From: Acidobacteria bacterium OLB17
GTDB taxonomy: Bacteria; Acidobacteriota; Blastocatellia; Pyrinomonadales; Pyrinomonadaceae
Assembly: GCA_001567505.1 (NCBI GenBank)
Contig: LLEU01000009.1
Location: 1 to 32,944 of the forward strand
Length of the DNA stretch: 32,944 nucleotides
Reading direction: 5' to 3'
This document shows, piece by piece, positions 1-5,855 of the stretch (positions are counted from its first letter, which is position 1; each line of letters begins with the position of its first letter). The notes under the pieces are model-generated. The model made no database searches, was not told the DNA's origin, and saw only the letters and a list, made by a program, of their open reading frames with translations. Position numbers and translations under genes: made by a program.

Positions 1-39
1 GGAACGTCGACGAATCAAACGTTCGCCGACGAAACAAAT

Positions 40-95
40 TTTCCGGCCCGCAGAAAAACATTTCCGGCCAGCAGAAAAATGTTTTCTGCCGGCCG
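40..95. repeat. Tandem 21-base repeat with overlapping inverted repeat
   Basis: Two near-identical 21-base units (40-60 and 61-81) lie head to tail and differ at about three positions. Bases 82-95 are the reverse complement of 65-78 with one mismatch, giving a 14-bp hairpin with a 3-base loop. On the minus strand the mismatch becomes a G-U pair and the stem is complete. The same arm can pair with either repeat copy, so two alternative hairpins are possible. It lies downstream of the minus-strand dehydrogenase gene and could end that operon's transcript, although the A/T-rich runs are inside the stem and not a classical trailing T tract. Confidence 0.55.
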
Positions 96-126
96 AATTC
101 GGTTCCGAGAACGCTTTTGAAAGGTT

Positions 127-876
127 TTAGGTGACGGCGCCGCCGTCCAGGATCACGACTTCGCCGTTCATAAAGCTGTTGCGGTCGCTCGTCATAAAAG
201 CGGCGAACTCCGCAAGCTCATTCGGGCGGCCGAGGCGGCCCTTCGAGACCCAGAATTCGTGAATGTGCAGCAGCCGCTCGGGAAGCGTGTTGCCAAGGTC
301 CGTGTCGTAGATGCCCGCGGCGATAGCGTTAACCGAAATGCCGAAATTCGCCGCCTCACGCGACAGACACTTCGTGAATCCGATCATCGCAGACTTCGAC
401 GTCGCGTAATGAACCGACGTCGGCAGGCTGCGGATCGCCCCGACGCTCGTGATATTCAGGATCGCACCCTCGCGGGCACGTATCATCTGCTTGTAGAAAG
501 GTTTCGTGACCGCAAAAAGACTGTTCACGTTCGTATCAACGACCCAATCCCAACTCTTATCGGTCGTCGTCGCGAAATTGTCGGACTTATTGACCGCCGC
601 GTTGTTCACGAGGACGTTCAAAGGCCCCCATTTCTCCAAGATCTCTTTTGCGACGTGCTTCATACCCGCACGATCGGTCACCGAAACCTTGAAACTCATC
701 GCACGACGGCCGTGCCCCTCGATCTTGCTTACGACCTCGGCCGCAAGATCGTCGCGAGTGTTGAAATTGAACGCGACATCGGCACCTTCGCGCGCGAATA
801 CCTCGCAGATCGCCGCCCCGATACCGCGAGTTCCGCCCGAGACGAACGCACGTTTTCCCTCAAGTAACAAACTCAA
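127..876 (-). CDS. Short-chain dehydrogenase/reductase (FabG-like SDR)
   Basis: A 249-residue protein of classical SDR length that should catalyse NAD(P)H-dependent oxidation or reduction of a carbonyl or alcohol in the cytoplasm. The N-terminal cofactor loop reads GGTRGIG (about residues 14-20) and the structural motif is NNAA instead of the usual NNAG. The catalytic Ser-Tyr-Lys set is visible in NITSVGA and YATSKSA, and the C-terminus has the typical NGEVVILDGG end. It is the last gene of the minus-strand run after the glycosyltransferase, with a 78-base gap, so it is probably co-transcribed with it. FabG (3-oxoacyl-ACP reductase) is the nearest familiar role, but the substrate cannot be read from sequence. 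The position beside a lipid glycosyltransferase makes a lipid or sugar substrate plausible; that is inference. Confidence 0.88.
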   Translation of the reverse strand: MSLLLEGKRAFVSGGTRGIGAAICEVFAREGADVAFNFNTRDDLAAEVVSKIEGHGRRAMSFKVSVTDRAGMKHVAKEILEKWGPLNVLVNNAAVNKSDNFATTTDKSWDWVVDTNVNSLFAVTKPFYKQMIRAREGAILNITSVGAIRSLPTSVHYATSKSAMIGFTKCLSREAANFGISVNAIAAGIYDTDLGNTLPERLLHIHEFWVSKGRLGRPNELAEFAAFMTSDRNSFMNGEVVILDGGAVT

Positions 877-954
877 ATGTGTGATCTCCGTAAAATGAAA
901 AGGTTAAATAAATCCGAAAGATCGGGCAAGTCGGAAAAACAGATTGGCATTCGC

Positions 955-2133
955 TTAGGCCGCAATTTGGGGTGCCGCCGCGTTCTGCGGGAGCAGCGAA
1001 TAGATCTCCGCGATGATCCTTTCGGTCGAATCCGGCAGGGCAAGCTCGGCCGCGGCCGCCTTCATTTTCGCGTAGTTCGCCCGGTCGGCGGCAAGGTCGC
1101 GGACCGTAGAAACAATGTCGTGACTGTTCTTCAAAAGTATCGCCGCACCGCGTTCGGCCATCAGACGCGCCGTTCCCGCTTCCTGCGGCATCGGCGGCGT
1201 GGTCGCATCCGCAATGATCGGCAGGCGGCACGCAAGCGCCTCGAACGTGGTAAGGCCGCCAAGCTTTGAGACCATCACATTCGCCGACTGCATAAGCTTT
1301 TCGATCTCGTCGGAATAACCGATGACCTTCACCGGGAACTTTGCCGAGCGCGCAAGCTCCTCGGCCTCCTCGCGAAGCTCCTGATTCTTGCCCGCAAGAA
1401 AGATCGCCTGGACGTCAAGGTCGCCGCGAACGAGTTCGCGAAAGATCGCGGGGATATTGCCGCCGCCGATCCATCCTGCATTGACGAAGACCGTGAACTT
1501 ATCAGGATCGAGCCCGAAGGCACGCCGCGCCGTCTGCGCGTCCGCCTCCTCGACCTCGCGGAACTTCGGATGCACCGGCATTCCCGAGATCTTGATCTTT
1601 TCGGCAGGAACGCCGTAATCAAGCAGCTGACGCCGCGCATCGTCGTTGGCAACGAGGTAAAGCGTCACCTCATCGCAGGCCCAGCCTTTCCAAAAGCCGT
1701 AGCACGGATCGGTCACGACCGTCACAAGCGGGATCTGTTCGGACAGCTTCAACTCCTTGAGGACCTTTGCAAAGAAATGCTGCGTCAGCGGATGAACGCT
1801 AACGACAATATGCGGACACCATTTCTCGAAAACATCGCGCGTGTAAGCAAAGCATTTGCGGTGCAGGAAACTGCTCTTCTCGGGCCGCAGCTTGTTTACC
1901 GTCCAATAAAGGTACTTCATCCAATGCTGCTTGTTCTGAAGTATCCAATTGTAAAGGTTGACAAGACGCTCCGTAATGCGATGCGCGTCCTCGATCGCTC
2001 GGATCGTCCGCACAGCGACCGAATCACCACGCCAAAACTTCTGAAGGCCGTCCGAAATGGTCTTCGCCGCAGACCGGTGCCCGCCGCCGGTGTCGGAAGA
2101 AATGATCAGTATTTTTGGTGTGTTCTGCGGCAT
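955..2133 (-). CDS. MGDG-synthase-type glycosyltransferase (GT28)
   Basis: A 392-residue GT-B glycosyltransferase of the monogalactosyldiacylglycerol synthase / processive diacylglycerol glucosyltransferase type. The N-terminal domain opens with ILIISSDTGGGHRSAA, the glycine-rich acceptor-side loop typical of this family. The C-terminal domain has the nucleotide-sugar binding segment SKLGGLTTFEALACRLPII. It should move a hexose from a UDP-sugar to a membrane lipid at the cytoplasmic face; no signal peptide or transmembrane helix is seen. Its ATG directly follows the hicA stop codon with no spacer, so translation is probably coupled to the radical SAM-hicB-hicA genes upstream. Donor and acceptor are not determined. 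The family assignment is strong; the exact lipid product is inference. Confidence 0.87.
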   Translation of the reverse strand: MPQNTPKILIISSDTGGGHRSAAKTISDGLQKFWRGDSVAVRTIRAIEDAHRITERLVNLYNWILQNKQHWMKYLYWTVNKLRPEKSSFLHRKCFAYTRDVFEKWCPHIVVSVHPLTQHFFAKVLKELKLSEQIPLVTVVTDPCYGFWKGWACDEVTLYLVANDDARRQLLDYGVPAEKIKISGMPVHPKFREVEEADAQTARRAFGLDPDKFTVFVNAGWIGGGNIPAIFRELVRGDLDVQAIFLAGKNQELREEAEELARSAKFPVKVIGYSDEIEKLMQSANVMVSKLGGLTTFEALACRLPIIADATTPPMPQEAGTARLMAERGAAILLKNSHDIVSTVRDLAADRANYAKMKAAAAELALPDSTERIIAEIYSLLPQNAAAPQIAA

Positions 2134-2364
2134 TTAGAGAAGATCCCGTAGGTCTCCGATCGAAATCTCAGCATCTTTGAGGATCGCCCGAAGCGTTCCC
2201 TTTGCGATGGCCATATTACCATGAACCGGCACGGTTACGCGCCTTTTGTCGGCCGCACGAACGAGATGAACATGACTACCTTTTTGACGACGGACAATGT
2301 ATCCCATCTTCTGAAGAGCACGGATCAGGTCGGGGCCGGAGACTACCGGCAGTTTCGTGCTCAC
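2134..2364 (-). CDS. hicA: HicA-family mRNA interferase toxin
   Basis: A 76-residue protein with the HicA double-stranded RNA-binding-like fold signature: GPDLIRALQKMGY followed by RRQKGSHVHL, where His31 is the expected catalytic residue, and then VTVPVH and LRAILKDAEI. HicA toxins cleave mRNA when not held by HicB. The start is GTG (2364-2362) and shares the four bases GTGA with the hicB stop, so the toxin is translated after the antitoxin by coupling. The order antitoxin-then-toxin reverses the commonest hicA-hicB order but is known. The TAA stop directly abuts the ATG of the glycosyltransferase gene. It looks intact. Confidence 0.88.
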   Translation of the reverse strand: MSTKLPVVSGPDLIRALQKMGYIVRRQKGSHVHLVRAADKRRVTVPVHGNMAIAKGTLRAILKDAEISIGDLRDLL

Positions 2365-2591
2365 GCGGCGATCGGAACCGAAAGGCGGCTTACGAAGTAC
2401 GGCTCCTTTTCCAATGGGATCTCTTCGCCGTCCTCGATCATCGACTCAACATGCAATTCGATCGCTTCGGCGATATTCGCACGAGCCTCATCGAGCGTGC
2501 TTCCCTGAGAATGGCACCCCGGCAAGGCCGGAACGAATGCGTGAAACCCCGCATCATCCGGCTCAATAACGATAGTGAATTCGTATCTCAT
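2361..2591 (-). CDS. hicB: HicB-family antitoxin, short form
   Basis: A 76-residue partner of HicA with the HicB partially degraded RNase-H-like core: it begins YEFTIVIEPDDAGFHAFVPALPGCHSQG in outline (key parts AFVPALPGC and the LDEARANIAEAIELH helix). The usual C-terminal ribbon-helix-helix or HTH extension is missing, so this protein should neutralise HicA but may not bind DNA by itself. Its ATG (2591) is immediately after the TGA of the radical SAM gene, and a GGTGAG ribosome-binding site lies inside the end of that gene. The module thus depends on the upstream gene's transcript unless an internal promoter exists, which I do not see. Confidence 0.87.
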   Translation of the reverse strand: MRYEFTIVIEPDDAGFHAFVPALPGCHSQGSTLDEARANIAEAIELHVESMIEDGEEIPLEKEPYFVSRLSVPIAA

Positions 2592-3755
2592 TCAGCTCAC
2601 CTTCAAGGCGACTTCCTTTGCGGCCTCGAACTTCATCTTTTCCGCGGCCTTTTTCATATCCCGTTCGAGCTTCTTGATCTTAAGAAGATGCCCCGGATTC
2701 AAGGGCAGCGACGGATAGTAGCAATTCGATTCGTGGGTGCAATAGCAGCCGTCCGAGACCTCTTTGCGGCGCGCTTTCATTAGGTCGCTATGCCATGCCT
2801 TCTGGAAATCCCAATCAAAGTCGCGAAGGTTCAGGACGTCCGGCTTGTTCTCGCAAGACGACAAAGCTCCGTTGTCATAGATCACCGCACCGGCAGAGCC
2901 CGCATAGCATTTCAGCTGCGCCTTGTTCTCTTCCTTGGTCTTGGCAATGATGTCGTGCATATAGATATCCACGGCAGCCTTGAACATACCTGAATCGCCG
3001 CCGTAGTTATTCTTCAACGCAGCGTTCTTCGTGTCCTCAAGGATCATATGCGAGAGTTCCTGATAACGCTTGTGGTCGAATTCAAGCTCTCTCGGGTCGG
3101 CCGACGGAGGGCGAATATAGTTGATGTTCACCTTGTCGGGCTTAAGCTCGTACTTGAGATAGTCGTACCATTCGAAGATCGTGTCCTCGTTCGAATGCAT
3201 TACGCACGTGCAGGTTTGAATGTCGAGCTGCGGATACTGCTCGCGCTTCATCTCCTGCAAGGTGCGGGCCGTGTGTATGGCCTTATCCCAGCTTCCCTCT
3301 TTGCGGCGGATCTTTTCGTGAGCTTCTTTCATGCCGTCGATCCCGAGGGCGACCGAGACATTAAGCTTGGGACACTCGTCCATTATTCTGGCAACGTCCG
3401 GGAAAATGCGCGGGTGGATCTGCCCGTTCGACATTAGATACACCGAATCGAGCTTATTGTTCTCGTAAAAGGCACGTACGATCTCCGGAAGGTCCTTGCG
3501 AGTGAACGGTTCACCGCCCGCGAGCACAAGGACGCCGAGATTCCCGCCCAGGGTTTCCGATATGCGGGCGATCTCATCCGCCTTCATCTGCAGTTTCTTC
3601 CGCGGACGGTCATCCAGCTCATCCGTAAAGAAACAGTGCGTGCACCGCATATCGCAGACGCTCGTAACGAGGATGTTCAGGAAGATCGGGGACATCTGGC
3701 GGCCGACGACCATCCCTGCATACCGTTTGAAGATCTCTTTTGTCGCAAAATCCAT
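2592..3755 (-). CDS. Radical SAM protein with SPASM-like C-terminus
   Basis: A 387-residue radical S-adenosylmethionine enzyme. The [4Fe-4S]-SAM motif C-x3-C-x2-C is at Cys34, Cys38 and Cys41 (CDMRCTHC), followed by the GGEPF SAM-binding motif and a MSNGQ strand. The C-terminal third carries several further cysteines (KCYAG, SSCENK, GCYCTHESNC), consistent with one or two auxiliary clusters as in SPASM/twitch enzymes. The substrate is unknown. It heads the operon hicB-hicA-glycosyltransferase-SDR, so a role in modifying a lipid or a peptide is possible but unproven. No precursor peptide gene is evident next to it. The A/T-rich stretch TAATTATAAA ends 2 bases before the ATG and no ribosome-binding site is seen, so the message may be leaderless. 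It is divergent from the cysteine desulfurase gene. Confidence 0.85.
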   Translation of the reverse strand: MDFATKEIFKRYAGMVVGRQMSPIFLNILVTSVCDMRCTHCFFTDELDDRPRKKLQMKADEIARISETLGGNLGVLVLAGGEPFTRKDLPEIVRAFYENNKLDSVYLMSNGQIHPRIFPDVARIMDECPKLNVSVALGIDGMKEAHEKIRRKEGSWDKAIHTARTLQEMKREQYPQLDIQTCTCVMHSNEDTIFEWYDYLKYELKPDKVNINYIRPPSADPRELEFDHKRYQELSHMILEDTKNAALKNNYGGDSGMFKAAVDIYMHDIIAKTKEENKAQLKCYAGSAGAVIYDNGALSSCENKPDVLNLRDFDWDFQKAWHSDLMKARRKEVSDGCYCTHESNCYYPSLPLNPGHLLKIKKLERDMKKAAEKMKFEAAKEVALKVS

Positions 3756-3869
3756 TTTTTATAATTACCCGGCTTGTCGCCTTTGCTCGCCAACCTAATA
3801 ATTTATCCTTTACCGGCTGCAGTAGCAAGCTTTTACGGGCGAGGCCGCATCGGTCTCCGCCCGCGATGT

Positions 3870-3875
3870 TATAAT
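3870..3875 (+). promoter_or_regulatory. -10 box for cysteine desulfurase (probable leaderless start)
   Basis: A perfect TATAAT lies 10 bases before the GTG start at 3886, so transcription would begin within a few bases of the start codon. No ribosome-binding site is present in that gap. A good -35 box is not visible, which lowers confidence. Confidence 0.5.
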
Positions 3876-3885
3876 CAAAAGCATC

Positions 3886-5064
3886 GTGATCGACCGCATT
3901 TATCTCGACAACAGCGCCACTACGCCGCTCGACCCGTCCGTTCTCGAAGCAATGATGCCCTATTTGACGACCGATTTCGGCAACGCTTCGAGCATCCACA
4001 CTTTCGGACAAAAGGCGAAAATGGCCATCGATAAGGCCCGCCATCAGGTCGTTTCCCTTCTGAATGCACGTTCACCGAACGAGATCGTCTTCACGTCAGG
4101 CGGGACCGAATCGAACAATCTTGCGATCCGCGGCCTCGTGGAAGCGAACTCGCGGCACGGACGCCACGTCATTCTGTCGGCTATCGAGCATCCCGCGGTC
4201 GAGGCCGTCTGCGAGGACCTTCAGAAGCAAGGCATCGAGCTTACGATCCTGCCGGTTTACGATGACGGCATCGTCCGCCTCGACGATGTCCGAGAGGCTG
4301 TTCGCGACGACACCGTGCTTATCACGGTGATGGCCGCAAATAACGAGATCGGAACGCTGCAGCCGATCCGCGAGATCGGGCAGTTCGTGCGTGAATTACG
4401 CGACGCGGGCAGAAAGATCTGGTTTCACACCGATGCGGTCCAAGCCGTCGGGAAGATCGCGGTCAACGTCGAGGAGATCGGCTGCGACCTTCTGTCGTTC
4501 TCCGGCCACAAGATAAACGGGCCGAAGGGCGTCGGCGGCCTATTCGTGCGCCGGGGCGTGAGGCTTCACGCTCAGAACATCGGAGGCCGACAGGAACGCG
4601 GGACCCGTGCCGGGACGGAGAATGTCGCGGGAATCGTCGGCCTTGGAGCGGCGGCCGAGTTGGCGGCCTCGAACCTCGATGACATCGACACTCGGATCCG
4701 TTCGATCCGCGATCGCCTTGAAAGTCGCCTGCTAGAGAGCGTCCCTGACGCCATCCCGAACGGCGACCGCGACCGACGCCTGCCGAACATCGCCAATATT
4801 TCCTTTTCTTCGATCGAAGGCGAAGCTCTCCTGATCGCACTCGATATGCAGGGCATCGCCGTCTCGACCGGTTCGGCCTGCTCGAGCGGAACACTCGAAC
4901 CTTCGCCCGTGATACGAGCTTTAGGCCACGGGGACGACATCGCACGCGGGGCAATTAGATTTAGCCTCGGGCGTCAGAACACCGCCGAACACATCGACAA
5001 GCTCCTCGCGGTACTGCCTCCCGCGGTCGAGCGCCTGCGAAGTCTGAAGCCTGTCACTCAATAA
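3886..5064 (+). CDS. Cysteine desulfurase (NifS/IscS family)
   Basis: A 392-residue PLP-dependent class V aminotransferase-fold enzyme that takes sulfur from L-cysteine to give alanine and an enzyme persulfide, supplying sulfur for Fe-S clusters or thiolated cofactors. The start of the fold is IYLDNSATTPLDP; SGGTESNNLA binds PLP phosphate, IEHPA carries the ring-stacking His102, HTDAVQ the PLP aspartate, and SFSGHKINGPKG the Schiff-base Lys209. The catalytic cysteine is Cys332 in the loop STGSACSSGT, the long loop typical of group I (IscS/NifS) enzymes. The start is GTG, chosen because the alignment with the family begins right there. No iscU or regulator follows, so the gene stands alone. 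Specific role (Isc, tRNA thiolation) cannot be told. Confidence 0.93.
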   Translation: MIDRIYLDNSATTPLDPSVLEAMMPYLTTDFGNASSIHTFGQKAKMAIDKARHQVVSLLNARSPNEIVFTSGGTESNNLAIRGLVEANSRHGRHVILSAIEHPAVEAVCEDLQKQGIELTILPVYDDGIVRLDDVREAVRDDTVLITVMAANNEIGTLQPIREIGQFVRELRDAGRKIWFHTDAVQAVGKIAVNVEEIGCDLLSFSGHKINGPKGVGGLFVRRGVRLHAQNIGGRQERGTRAGTENVAGIVGLGAAAELAASNLDDIDTRIRSIRDRLESRLLESVPDAIPNGDRDRRLPNIANISFSSIEGEALLIALDMQGIAVSTGSACSSGTLEPSPVIRALGHGDDIARGAIRFSLGRQNTAEHIDKLLAVLPPAVERLRSLKPVTQ

Positions 5065-5098
5065 AAAAACGACCAGCCGCTTTTGGCGGCCGGCCGTT
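5063..5098 (-). terminator. Rho-independent terminator for the small secreted-protein gene
   Basis: On the minus strand a 13-bp hairpin (arms 5086-5098 and 5068-5080, loop of 5) pairs fully when two G-U pairs are allowed, and is followed by seven T residues (complement of 5063-5069). On the plus strand the same two positions are mismatches and no T tract follows, so it serves the minus-strand gene at 5150-5443. It overlaps the stop codon of the cysteine desulfurase gene. Confidence 0.8.
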
Positions 5099-5149
5099 CG
5101 TTGGCGTCACCGTGGTACCCCGGTGTGTGACAACTTTTTTCGGAAAGAG

Positions 5150-5443
5150 CTAGTCGCTGAGGATGATGCCATCGCGAGCACTGCAGTTCGAGGGAGCCTG
5201 ACGGTCGCTGATAAGGATGCCGACGAGGTCCGAGATGATGATCCCGGTGAAGTCCGAGATAAGGATGCCCGTTGCACTGCTGACAACGACGTCACGCGTG
5301 CCGTTCTGGCTCGTGCAAGTCGAGGGCGTGCGGACGCCGTTGTCCTCTACGAGTGTTGAGCCGATGATAATTCCGTCACCTGCGAATGCGTTGCCTGCCA
5401 TGAGCATAAGTCCGAGTGCGAGTCCTGCGATTGTCTTTTTCAT
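5150..5443 (-). CDS. Small secreted protein with GI(L/I)ISD octapeptide repeats
   Basis: A 97-residue protein I do not recognise. Residues 1-21 form a clear Sec signal peptide (KK, hydrophobic core, AFA cleavage site). The 76-residue mature part begins GDGIIIG and has three tandem 8-residue units at residues 58-80: TGILISDF, TGIIISDL, VGILISDR. A final related DGIILSD closes the protein. Two cysteines (Cys43 and Cys87) flank the repeats and could form a disulfide after export. The ribosome-binding site GGAGAAG is well placed before the ATG, and a strong terminator follows, so the gene is a real single-gene unit. Alternating hydrophobic residues with Ser-Asp turns suggest a small beta-solenoid or amyloid-like stack, or a ligand-binding surface protein; this is inference. 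Confidence 0.72.
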   Translation of the reverse strand: MKKTIAGLALGLMLMAGNAFAGDGIIIGSTLVEDNGVRTPSTCTSQNGTRDVVVSSATGILISDFTGIIISDLVGILISDRQAPSNCSARDGIILSD

Positions 5444-5505
5444 TTTTCTTCTCCAGTTTTTTTAATTTTCGGAAGCTTGGCTTCGCGTCTTACGCCCTGT
5501 GGTAT

Positions 5506-5521
5506 TTCAATAAGCGTGCCA
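5506..5521 (-). promoter_or_regulatory. Sigma-54-like promoter upstream of the small secreted-protein gene
   Basis: The minus strand reads TGGCACGCTTATTGAA. The -24 element TGGCACG is perfect and the 5-base spacing to TTG is right, but the -12 element is TTGA instead of TTGC. Transcription would start about 50 bases before the ATG at 5443, much as for pilA in this window. The lost C at -12 makes this a weak call. Confidence 0.3.
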
Positions 5522-5708
5522 CAACCGGCAAACGCTGTTCAGATGCCTGTAATCGGTTGATTATAAAGGATTTAGATGGGTCACTGGCCTGACGTCAAAT
5601 AAGCTCAAGATCAGTGGATACTTAGTTATCACTTTTGCGGGGATCGGTGTATCTACCGTGTTTACAATAAGTTAGCTGCCCCTGCATACTAGCTATACAT
5701 ATTTTCCG

Positions 5709-5738
5709 TTGTATATTTGCTATACAAGCCGGTAAAAT
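5709..5738 (+). promoter_or_regulatory. Candidate promoter overlapped by a TGTATA/TATACA dyad
   Basis: TTGTAT (5709-5714) and TAAAAT (5733-5738) are separated by 18 bases. A perfect inverted repeat, TGTATA-N5-TATACA (5710-5726), covers the -35 box and spacer, as an operator would. A further half-site GCTATACA lies at 5692-5699, 27 bases before the one at 5719-5726. The 412-base region 5444-5855 between the divergent genes is otherwise A/T-richer than its surroundings and holds no gene I can support. A second possible promoter (TTGCAA at 5765, TAAAAT at 5790) lies closer to the GGDEF-EAL start. Confidence 0.4.
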
Positions 5739-5855
5739 GGGCGTTTTTTTGGCAAAGATTTCTCTTGCAACCCTATGTTCAACAAATGTTAAAATGGAAT
5801 CGGCAATTTTGTCCCGAAAGGCCCCATCTGCACAAAATTCGTCGATTCTGCCGAC

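Noticed and set aside
5747..5770. Sigma-54 promoter before the GGDEF-EAL gene (TTTGGCA ... TTGCAA)
   Set aside because: Spacing between the two elements is 4 bases too long for sigma-54.
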